Assembly: GCA_029948255.1 (NCBI GenBank)
Contig: JALIZF010001847.1
Coordinates: 916,540-980,539, forward strand
DNA from: Telmatactis stephensoni
Lineage: Eukaryota > Cnidaria > Anthozoa > Actiniaria > Isophelliidae
DNA: 64,000 nucleotides
Direction: 5' to 3'
Every line of letters starts with the position of its first letter. Position 1 is the first letter of the stretch. The notes beneath the pieces were generated by a model. The model was given only the letters and a program-made list of their open reading frames with translations. It did no database searches and was not told where the DNA came from. Below are positions 44,986 through 57,300 of this stretch, in pieces. A program made the position numbers and the translations under genes.

Positions 44986-45338
44986 AATTTTGATCAGTTT
45001 CGAAGAATATTCGGGGGGGGGGATCCGTTGTTCTGGTGACAGGAATGTTCATGAGAGGGGAGTGAGGAAAAGGGGAAGAAAAAAAGGAGGCTTTGCCTTG
45101 GCATTTTTTAGGGTAGTCCTTCAGTTTACCGTTTTAAATGAAAAGGAGCTTACTTCCAAAACTTTATATTGGGATTTTTCTCAAAAAGTGTTCATTTGTA
45201 AAATTATTCTCATATTTGGAATATCACGAAGAATAGATATACTGATTTGAATCCACACGAAGGACCTATCTTCATTAAATTGTAATCCGCTGAACCTAAT
45301 TTGTGCTGGCACGTAAAATTCAAAATGGCGGATGCAGC
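44986..45338. other. Array edge and POLRMT promoter region
   Basis: Single-copy sequence between the last array unit and POLRMT. It includes a G run at about 45013-45022 and a CAAAATGGCGG motif at 45321, resembling a YY1-type element often found at starts of nuclear genes for mitochondrial proteins. No TATA box was seen. The ORF at 44990-45250 has no recognisable content. Confidence 0.5.
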
Positions 45339-48300
45339 ATGGCGATGTTTTTGAAAAACATGAAATTTGTGCGTGGCCATTCATATGCTACATTTGCTGC
45401 TGCATGGAGGCGAATATACCTTAATCCTTCAGGTTAATTACCTCGACTTATGAATATTTTGATGAACTTTTTTGTTTTATTTCGTATGTGTCTTGGAAAG
45501 TTTTCTGTTGACATGTGCTTATGCAATCTGTCAATTTTCATTCAGAAAGTTTTGTTTCTTTAGAAGTATGGTTTTATTTTCAGAACATCTGAGCCGTAGT
45601 TATAGAAGATTTACCACAAGACCTATCACCGAAACTTCCCTACCTAAACAGACTCGCAGAATTAAAACATCAAAAAATGAAAATGGCAGTCAAGTTAAAA
45701 CTTTACCATCAGAGAAGAAAGGAAAACCCAGTGAGACTAAAAACAAAGCAGAAGGAAAACTATCCAAATTGAAGGGTAAAAATTCTACAAAATTAAAGAG
45801 CAAAGATGCTGCAAATAAAAATTTGAAAATACAAAATGAATCTAAGAAGCTATCGTCTCTGCGAAGTGAAATCAAAAATGAGAATGAAATGAACTCGGAA
45901 CTACATGTGGACAATATTCACACTTTGACTAATACTATTAATAGTTCTGCTGTTCAAGAAGATGAATTTTCTGAAAGCATTGAGGAAGTGACAGACAATG
46001 AATATAATGTCAAATATTTAAAGAATAATGAGAATGGAGAAACAGAAATGGAGACAATGTCAGACAAAGAGTTTGCTACAGGTAGGGTTGGTATGAAGTA
46101 CAGAGAGGGCACAGTAGGGGCAAGGTTGTATGAAGTTAGCACTCTGGCCGAAATCAATGGATATCTTAGCTTAGGGCAGGTAAGTCAGTAGGCTTTCATG
46201 TAGTTAATGATTAATCTAAAAATTTTTTCAATAAACATTGTTGAACAAAAGACCTCGCAAGCCTTAATGTGACAAATCTGAAAAGTACTAAAGGAAGCCT
46301 GGATAGAAATTACCAATTAATTATTTTACTGTTCATTGTACAATTTTAATTATACTTGTAGAATGATGGTAGAAATTACTGATTCAGAAGTCATAAAATG
46401 ACATAAAATAAAAAAATAAAATAACAGGGGCGGATCCAGGATTTTGCAAAGGGGGTGTCCCAAATAGGCTTCTTGAGAGATGACGTCACATCCAAGATGA
46501 CAGCCTCCTAAAAAATGGAATCTAATGACGTCATCTTGCAAGAAGCCTATAGGAAAAACGGGTAGGTACGGCGCTAGGGGGGGTGTCCGGTGCACCTATG
46601 GACACCCCCCTGGATCCACCTCTGAATAAATGCTTTATTTGTTTAAGCAGGCTTGACTAATTGGCAGCCATTCGGCTGATGTGGGCCTGCTGTCACTCAC
46701 ACACACTACCACTACATTTCTTATTTTAGCACACAATACTCAACTCACATGTTGATTTTTTACGAGGGAGGAAAAACCGGAGAACCAGAGAAAAACCCTC
46801 GTGCAAAGGGAGAGAACAACACATCAAACAAACTCTACTTATATGTGGCATCCGCAGGGCTCGAACCAGTGACCCAACCCGTTGGACCACAGTGGTGAGA
46901 GCGTGGCTTAACCACTACACCATCCATAAAGATATATGTAGACCTTATATACCAAAGAACTTTATTTGTTGATGCTAATTAAAATGGAGACCCAATAAAC
47001 TATGAAGTGAGTGAAGTTTTGTATCTACCCATATACTCCTTTGTGGTCTATTTACATGGGCTTGAGTTCTCTTGTATGACAACCTTTTTGAAATAGTTCA
47101 GTATAATGGGTATCATATAATGCTACAACACTGTAAATACATAGAAACAAAAATGAAACAAAAACCCTCAAAAATTGCAAATGATTATACATGAATTCTA
47201 TTACATTTTTTTATGAAATGTGATTTCAGGTCAATGAAGCACAGAAGCTGTTCAACAAATATTTAAGAATAGGTAAAACACTGGGCATAGGCTCTTTCAA
47301 CAAAATGCTTCTAGGATGGGCAGAGTATGGCAATCTAATGAGCATCAAGATGACATTTAACCTTCTCAAATCAGATGGCCTTATGCCTGATATATCTACA
47401 TATGCAGCACTATTGTATGGCTATGGCAAGTTTAATGATACTCAAAAAGTGAACGAAATAATGAACAAAATGAAAGAAAATGGATTTGAACCAGAACATA
47501 TCTTTTACAAATGTATGCTGACTGAAAATCAAGCCAAAGGAGTCATGCATGCATTACATTTGGTTGAACCTGACTTCAAAGCTACAATACCACCAGAATA
47601 TCACAATACAGATTACCCCTCCCTTGTTAAACCTCTTTATGAAAGTATGGCTGATGAACCAGGGGTTGTTTCTAATGTAAAAGTCAACACTGGATTTAGT
47701 GAACATGAGTTAAGAGAGCTATTAGAGGAGCAGTTGGCTAGGGAACTGTGTGGAGTCACAGTTCTAAAATCCATTGAAGAAGTACATGAGCAGGATGAGG
47801 AGATGAAGGCGTTGAAGGGTTTGTATGAAGAATGGAGAGCAAAGTGGAGGACATCTCTGATTCAAGTCATCGATCAAGAGTTGCAGGAAATCAAAGAAGG
47901 AAAGTGTAAGTTATTGTTAGTGTTATGACATCAGACATATGGGGGTTTCATGTCTGTTGCTCACAGACATCCCCTTTGTGGTGGAACAAGAGAAGTGAAC
48001 TACAGGATGACTGATTTCTCAGCAGCAGTAAATGCAGGGGGGGATGGGGAAGGAGAGGGTGGATTAGGTGACTAGCCACCCCTATTGTGCACCAAAATGT
48101 AATATATTCAAACGAAGGTGTTGGGGTGGGGGGGGGGGGGGTTTACTGGACCAGTATTTTGGTATGAAGCTTCTAGACTGATTGTTACCGCTGTGGCTAG
48201 CTAATGACTAAAGTTGATGAGAAAGTTGCTACCCTGAAAATGACAAGAACCTCAAAAAATTCCAAAAAGGATACCCTGTTCATGACCAAAAACTTGAAAA

Positions 48301-51300
48301 ACCATACCCTGTTCAGCAGATCATTCCCGTATAGTAAATATATGGGAGTATATTCCCCCAGGAATTAAGTCTGATAATGAGGATTTAGAAAGAGTACAAT
48401 CAACTCTTTCTGGATATTGTCAACAGTGAGCTACTGGCATATGCTAATTAATAAACTGCACAGACTTAGCAGTATGTTGCAATACCCACATCATTACAAC
48501 AGTCAAAATTAATATCTGCACATGCTTGAAATTTCCTGTGCTTACAAGTAATTCTGCTTCTTGATCACAGGAATCAATTAGAATTTATATATCATATTTC
48601 TGAGTTTAATTTTGAGCTTGGGTGCAAACATGTAAGTACTTGGTGCAAATGACAGGCAGCAGAATACTGCAATGTCCTTCTGAGGATTTTGAGTTTAAGT
48701 TTGGCTTCTACTGGCTTGAGTTTTGTAGGCAAAGCTTTGTTTGTTTCACTGTCAAATGTTCTCATTTGGGAGACATGTCATAAGGCACACCTGCATAGTG
48801 CATTTTGCTGTGGTGTCCACCATTATCACCACAGCTGCAAACTGCTCAGGCCTGTAGTCCCTATATTTTTCCACTAATCTCTAGAACATGCCCTTCACAT
48901 TAATATTCCTGTTCCGCTTCGGATTCTGCTCAACCAAGCCTCATAAGCTATCAACACATTTTCTAACCATATATCTCCTAAGTCCTGCCTTGGTAAAAAG
49001 TTTGTTCTGGCTACAAGCCTGCAATTGCTAACTTTTATCTATCCATGTTTTAGTCAAATCCCTCCGTCCAAGATATGCTCCATTCCTTCAAGCACTCACT
49101 GCTGAGGAATTAGCAGATCTCACACTGGATCAAGTTATGTTTTACATCAAGGGGCAAGTAGAAGGAGTTCCATTGCATAGTCTGAGTGGTGCAGTTGGAT
49201 CAGCATTGAATGCCAAATATATTGTGAAACAAAGAGAAAAGGCTGGAATAATGAAAAAGGTATATTGTAAAAGCATTGTCACATTTAAAGCAATAGAGCA
49301 ATATAACACCACAGTAAATGATACACGTTTGACATGGAGAGAGTGGGGTTGGGACAGGGGGAAGGTAGTGGAGAGAAGGATAAACTGGTACTTGTAACTG
49401 AGCTAGCCTAGAGAGGCAGTCAAAAGGAGCAGGTAGAGAGAGAGACAGGCAGACAGATACACCCGGGGGGTTCTTCGGGGTCAAAACGCTAGGGATGATC
49501 GTCGGAAACCTCCAAAACGTACCCTAAAAAATACCCAAATGCCAAAATTTTCGACCCTAAAAAATACCCAACAGCTCAAAATACCCCTAAAAAAATACCA
49601 AAAAATCAATAATAAAAAGGCAGTAAGTAAAAAAAACTCGTCTCGTTTACTTTGTACCCCTAAAAAATACCATCTTTTCTGAAAAACCTTGGATTTTCTC
49701 TGACGACCCCTAAAAATACCAAATCGGCGATTTCAACCCCTAAAAAATACGACGATCATCCCTAGCACACCAATATAGGGAGTACCCCCCCGGGCAGATA
49801 CACCTAATCCAAAAAACGTTGCAACAAGTCCACAGTGTACACTCCAATTAATCTATTCACTATTGTCTTTCCTTGTGTGATGTTTCCTTGGTGAGCATTT
49901 TAAGCATTCCAGCAAGCATTATGTGCAATTAAGCCTTTTGCATTCATGTTTTATGCAACCAAAACATGCTAGGATTACATTAATTGCTAGCAAACTACCA
50001 AAAACCTTGCAGTCTTGGAGTGTACACTGTGGACTTAATGCGATAACGTTTTTTGAAACAGCTATATAAGGAAAGCTACATGTTTACAAAGCTACATTGA
50101 TACCATTTTGGCCCAGTTTGGGAAAACTTGAGAAACCATCAAAAGAAAGTGAAAGAACTAAATGAAAGAGAAGTCATGATTAGTGCAGTATGCATTATGA
50201 AACCACTTATCTATTGATTTCCGTCTTTTAGATCAAGAATATTTATCCAGACTACTTCTCTTATGTGATGGACGAACAGCTCACTTCCAAGAAAATGGCA
50301 CGTGACCGATGGGATGAGCTAGACCTGGGTCGACCTTATGAAGCTTGTCTAAGACAAGACATTGCAGAATGGCCATGGGCTACTAAACTATTAGTAAGTC
50401 AGCAATTTTCATCTGTCTTTAGACAGTTCTCAGCTAATCCCATTATATTGATATTTTTCTTTTGTTTTCAGTGTGGCTGCACGCTAATTGACTTCCTTCT
50501 GCAGTCAATAACAGTCGACGCCAACCTTTTCAACAACAAACCAGAGTCTCTATTGGCTGCATTCTACCATACCTATGAGTTCAGAGAGCGACGTAAAATT
50601 GGTGTCATCAAACCCCATCCAGTTGTCTGTAAATTGTTTAAGGGTTACTTAGCAGATCATGGGAGTATTGTCATGGCAACCACATCGGTACCAATGCTGG
50701 TTCCTCCAAGACCATGGAGGGATGTTAAAGATGGGGCATTTTTACTTCAACCAGGTATATAATTATATATCTCATAAATGCGCAGATAATACGTTGCCGG
50801 AGTAGAACGTTGTTAATTAGGACATTGAACAAAATGGGGTCAATTTTTTGCAAGCAAAATATTTTATGGGTGCTTGGAACCGCTTTTCTACATGTACTTT
50901 GTCTGGTCTGGTCTGGTCTTGTCTTGTCTTGTCTGCTTTGCTCTGCTCTGCTCTGTTCTTCTCTGCTCTGCTCTGCTTTGCTCTGCTCGTCTCTTCTCAA
51001 TATTTCATACTCCCTCGAAACTGAATTTTAAATAAAAGCTGAGGAAGCGTTCGTTTTACTTGTAGTTCAACTTATGCGCACAAACCAAGAAGATGACAGT
51101 AAGCAAGATCGCCTACTGGAAGTTAAAGTAACTCGAAAACAGCTAAGTGCCGTGTTTGACGCCTTAAACTACCTTGGCGCATGCGCATGGAAGACCAACG
51201 ATCGTATTCTTGACCTGGCCATTCATTATTTTAATAGTGGTGGCAATGATGACCTGGCCATTCCTGGTCCAGTCGTGCAACCAGATACTGATGGATTTGA

Positions 51301-54300
51301 TAGGTATGTAGACAACAACATAAATTCATTGTTATGATATCATTGTTATGAAGTCGATGGTTGACGGTTTTGTAATGAGATGGTAAATTTTGAGGCCAAC
51401 TTGTAAACCATATTTCATTTCATTTAAATTTAACAAGTTTCTAGTGTGAACTTGGCTAATTGTACCCTGGTATTGAGGGTATCTTCTATCGCTCTGTCGG
51501 TCAGATTTACAAGCGATAGAGCGAGATAGAAAATACCCTCGGGAACCCTGGGTAGTGTTATTGTACAAGGTATAGAGAAAATATGTTTCCAAGCTAGAAT
51601 ATATTGCAAGAGTAATTTTTGTTGTGGGCTACAAAAATCAATACTACACTTCCAGATATTTATCCAGATGTTTATATAAATGCATATTTTAAAAATGCCA
51701 GCGTTCTTGAGATTGGCTATATTCACTTGGAGTTTTTTATCTCTGTTTCCAATATTCTTTTTTGATATACCTAATCAATTGTACTCCATGAGTGGAACCC
51801 CATAAGTGATCACCTCTTTTAGACGGGCACTCTCTCATACGTTGTGACTTACGTAATTAATGCCATTGGTCAGTTTAGCAGTCACCTCAATAAAACGATC
51901 ATTACTGGGACTACCTTGCCATTTTTTCTTCTCTTTTACAGGACAGGACTGGCCCCGGAAGAACGAATGAAAATATTGCAAGAACATCGTAGAGCTCGAA
52001 AGAAAGCCCGCGAGCAGTATAGTCTGCGGATGTCAGTGTTATACAAATTGTCAGTTGCAAATCATTTTAGAGATCACGTGTTCTGGTTACCTCTAAATAT
52101 GGACTTTCGTGGACGAGTCTATCCCATTCCTCCTCACTGCTGTCATGTCGGTAAGTCCTTTTATTTGTTAGTTTATTATAGATGAGATTTCATGTGAGGT
52201 GAAACTAGAGTAGATTTCGTATGACTGTGAAAACCGCACCGCACGGTCACGGCACGGTTACGGCAGGAATTTCGAATGTTTTTATAGACAACACGGCACT
52301 GACACGGTCACGGCACGAAGCGGTCCGTTTCACATTCATACGAAATCTGCTCTACAGTACGGACATGCGGTGAGGTCACGGTTAAATATATAATACGCCC
52401 AATCAGGTGTCCGTTTCGAACAACAACAACAACAACAACAACAGTAACAACAACAACAGTAACAATAACAACAACGTCGGACCTCTAACTAACCCATTAA
52501 CCTCCCTAAGTTTTGGGGGTTTTCTTGTTCATTACACACGGTGTTTGCTTAGTGAGGGGACGAAGAAGATGCTTGCGTTCAAGTGGAAAACAATTGTTGG
52601 GAAATATTTTTGTAATACCCCGTAAAGGTAAAAGTACCGGATAACCGAACACTTGTCAAAAAGAGCTAGCTTTTTTGTGCTAGGGCTACTCCTACTTTGA
52701 ATTGATATGAATGAGGTTTCACGTGATCTTTCTATTATGATTATCACTTCAGGCGATGATTTAAACCGTGGTATGTTACAGTTTGCAAAAGGGGTCCCTC
52801 TTGGTGAGAATGGTTTACGATGGTTGAAAATCCACCTGACAAACCTCCATGGCGCCAAGAAGAAAGCTTCTTTAGACGAACGTGCTGAGTACGCAGACGA
52901 AATGATGGACGAGATTCTAGACTCAGCTGATAACCCACTAACGGTGCGTTTAAAACGAGATTAAAAAACTCTGCTAAAAGAGGTTAACACGGTAGTTTTC
53001 CTTTTGAACATGAGCGAAGCTGTTGTCCGAAAGAAAACCGTGGGATTAGGCGTACGCATAATAGGAGCACAAAAGTCACTGACACAAAACGAGCCAGCGA
53101 ACATGCGTGCGCATAATGTTGCCAAATTATAACTGATTACTGAGCCGACGTCCATTAAAATTAAAAATGGCGAAAGCATGTTGCGAAGAAACTTGAAGCT
53201 AGTGTGTGAGAATACCATGTCCCCATTAGTGCGCAAGCGCTACTCCACTTAGGTTAACAGTTATTGCCATTTGAAGGGCCGACAGTGGTGGATGACAGCC
53301 GACGAACCCTGGCAAACCCTCGCTACTTGTATAGAAATAGCCAATGCCGTTCGCAGTCCTGACCACACCCAGTATGTTTCCCATCATCCTGTGCACCAGG
53401 ATGGCTCGTGTAATGGACTACAACACTATGCAGCTCTTGGTCGTGACAGTTATGGCGCCAAACAAGTGAATCTCATCCCTGCAGATCGACCCCAGGACGT
53501 GTACGAGGAAGTAGCGAAACTAGTCGAGATGGCGAGAGTTAAAGACACAGAGAAAGGTTGGACATTAGTAGAACTGACCCGGCTAGAGTGGTTTTACTTA
53601 ACCCGTGAGATAAAATTTAGGCTAATACACATAAGAAGATTGGAATTTTGTTTTCTTTTGTGTCTATTTGACTGTTACACGTTAGTTATTAGTTTTTGTT
53701 TCACGGGTTAAATAGAATCACTCAATTTTGATTTCGTGATAAATTGTTCTACAGTAGAGGTGAGGTGGGCCTGGTATAAACGTTGACGGACTGAATTAAA
53801 AGAGCAATTATATTATATGAAGCGGATTTTTTTTAAATTTGATAATTCAAGCGTGGACATTACAGAAAAGACCTGCATTTTGATTTCGAAATTCACTATA
53901 CTACAGCACTTGTCAAACTTGGTGACAACGGCACTGACACGGTCACGGCACGGATACGGCAGGAATTTCCATTGTTTTTTTTTTGTTTTGTTTTTTAGAC
54001 AACACGGCACTGACACGGTCGTTTCGTACTCATACATAATCTGCTCTGAGAAGACGTTTATTAATGCCTTTTTTGGACAATTTATAGGCCATACCGGTTT
54101 TTCTATGCATTTGGCCTTGCTGCCAACTGAAGCGATCGTGGGTGGCATGGGTGGCGTAGTGGTTAAGCCACTCGCCTCTCACCGCTGTGGTCCGGGTTCG
54201 AGTCCCGGCTCGGACGCTGGATCATATGTGAGTTTGAGTTTGTTTGATGTGTTGTTCTCTACCATGCCACGAGGGTTTTTTCTCCGGGTTCTCCGGTTTT

Positions 54301-57300
54301 TCCTCCCTCATGTGAGTTTTTAAATTGTATGCAGAGTATATCGAATGTAGGGGTAGCGAGTGTGCGAATGAGTCTCGGAGATATTAGCAGAAATGCTACT
54401 CAGAAAATCCGAGGATAAATAAAGAATATTTATATTTATATTTTTTATCGCGGGGGTAGTATTCATTAGCTATATTTCGCTTGGCCCTTTAAATCGTTGT
54501 AAAAAGGCTGTGTTCTTTACAGATAATCAGGGCAGTAATATTAACAATTGTTGTATTGCAGGCCACAAGATTGCAGCACAACTTGAGGGTAAAGTCAACC
54601 GCAAAGTCATCAAACAAACGGTCATGACTATTGTTTACGGTGTTACGTTTGTTGGTGGTCGATTACAGATTGAACGTCAGCTGAAAGACCTTGACGTCGA
54701 TGAACGGCTCTTGTTTGATTCATCGGCTTATCTTGTCCACAAAGTGTTCGCCAGTATTGGACAACTGTTTACTCGGGCAAAGGCCATACAGGTACAGTCA
54801 AAGTATATTTTGTAGAATGTTTCTGGAAACATTACTAGCGGGCATGTTTCGCAAATGTTTCCTGTGATTTAGCGACACCATTGTTTCTCGCAATGCAAGA
54901 ATGATGTATAAAAATTAACGTTTTAGGTTGATTTTTTTTAAAGAGAAGTGTTTGTGTTTCGACAATCTAGAGACCAACTAGTTTATACGGAACCCGCTGA
55001 GTAGCAAATTCGAGCATGCGCTGTAGCAGCCTTTTTTCGTTTTGTGACGGACGAAAGACGAAGGACAATTAACACGAAGAAAGGGGAAACCTTAACTCAG
55101 TGGCTACGCGAGTAATAAGGAAGAAAACAATACAGTATAACTCAACGTTGAAATTTTGTGAAAAATGAGATTTGAAACGCGTTTATTTTGTTGTTAACAA
55201 TTGCTTAAACGTAATAAATCATTCCAAAATATTGTGATTTTCAATAAACGCCGCCCTCGCATTAACGCCGCCGCCGAATAAGCGTCTCGTCAGAAATTTT
55301 TAAAATATAAAACGAGTAAATACGTTGCTTCTCTTCTTTGCTGTCAGGACTGGCTTGCTATTGCTGCTACTCATATAGCATACACAGGCCACTTGGTTGA
55401 TTGGTACACACCACTTTCCTTGTACGTCTGTCAACCATACTGTAAGCGCACAGTCAAAGTCATCAGAACAAAGCTTCAAGGTATAGAAATACCTGCTAAA
55501 GGATTTGCTACATCACCTCCTGATTCAAGAAAACAACGAGGAGCCTTTCCTCCTAACTTTGTTCATTCCCTTGATTCAACACACATGATGTTGACCGCTT
55601 TATACTCGCAGAGAGCAGGAATAACCTTTACGTCAGTACATGATAGTTTCTGGACTCATGCTGCAAGTGTCGATGTTATGAACAAGGTGGGTATTCCATT
55701 TTTCCGTGCGTCTGTACTCTAATAGATGCACAGATGACGTCAAAATGTGGTGAGAGCAAAAACGTACGCCAAGTGGCGAAGTCGAGTGGCGTGACTGTTG
55801 TTCTCGCCACATTTTGACGTCTTCTGTGAATCTATTGGAGTACAGACTCACGGAAAAATGGAATCTATTTGTTTTATATAATATTCGTCCAAAAATTTCA
55901 ACCAATCAGAGCGCGCGTAAGATTCAACGACATCTATACGTGTATACTTTAATCACACACGGTTTTCGACCAATCAGAGCGCGCGTAATATACTAAGCAA
56001 TTATTGGATGAGGTCGAGTAGGATATGGGGAATTATTAAGGCCAAGGTTTGTGTTATCTGCCGAAGCCGAAGGCTGAGGCAGATAACACAAACCGAGGCC
56101 TTAATAATTCCCCATATCCTACGAGAAACGAATTCAATAATTGTTTTATTATTTTTTGAAAATAATTCTTTCTCAGTTGTGCTTTGTTGACAAGAATACA
56201 TGTTGTTGTTGTTTTCTCGCTTTTGTTATGAACCGCATAAATTAGCGTGACGTCATACCGCAAGCTAATTTTCCATATTCGAGAAAATTACGTCATAACT
56301 TCGAGTAATGGTTTTCAACATTTTCATAACTCCAAATTTGGGCAGCTAGCCGGCGACTATGGTAATTTATCCGGTGGCTCTTAGCCAATCAAAACTCTTG
56401 AATTATTTTCAAAATATAATAATTATTATATAAAATTCATGTTCCTCACAGCCGTGTTTAGGGAGCGTTGCGTGACGAGACTGAACACGTCTGCGAAGAA
56501 GACTAAAAGATAATATTCAAAGGGAACATTTTAGAAACTCGACTGGTTTTTACTAGCGACGCAAGCACAGCATAATGCCCCGTTTTTGAGGAAATAGAAA
56601 ACTAGCCCGCTATGCTGTGGGCAGATTTAGAGTACGCGGGGATTGATCAGAACACGAGAGACGTGTTAAGAGAACGCTTCTCGAGTGTTCTGATCAATCC
56701 CCAAGTGCTCTAAATCTGCACACAGCACAGCGGGCAAGTTTTCTATTTCTTTTGTAAAATACAACGTTTTCGATGCCAAAAAGCAAGTCAATTATAGCTA
56801 CCCCTGAACACTTCCTTTTAGTCTATGCCTGAGCCCTGTATAGGTATTGTTAAAAAGTAAATAGATAAATCATAACTTTCTAAAGAACTTGTAATATTAT
56901 CGCCTGTTGTATCGATGTTAATATGAAAATACCCAATAATGCACCCGATATATCGATATATCGACCCTCCATTTTTTGTTCCATAACGCTGTATACGCCT
57001 ATTATGTTTTGCTGCTGGGAAGATAGTTCCAGTACGTGCAGCTATACTAACAAGGAATGCGATTCACTAACTATCTGCATCCTTGGGTACCAGGGTGAAA
57101 GACTAGATTTTGGAAGAGCAGTAGCAAAGGAGGATCCTTAATATATAATTCAATGTCTCTTTTTAAATCCCTCAGATCTGTAGGGAACAATTTGTCGCTC
57201 TCCATTCTCAGCCAATTCTTGAAGACCTGCAGAAACATTTCGAGAAGAACTATGGTGGACTAGAGTAAGTACCTTAATCTTGAACTATTATATTAAGAAG

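Noticed and set aside
45472..45567. POLRMT translation starting at 45472 or at the ATG at 45568
   Set aside because: A TTTTCAG acceptor at 45583 joins in phase to a separate first exon with a better mitochondrial presequence; the segment before it is intron.
54143..54220. Possible tRNA gene
   Set aside because: A and B boxes are present, but the sequence continues into a SINE body shared with 46625-46930 and has no proper acceptor-stem end.
56001..56263. Mirror-image ORFs on both strands
   Set aside because: They are the two strands of a palindrome and contain no known domain.
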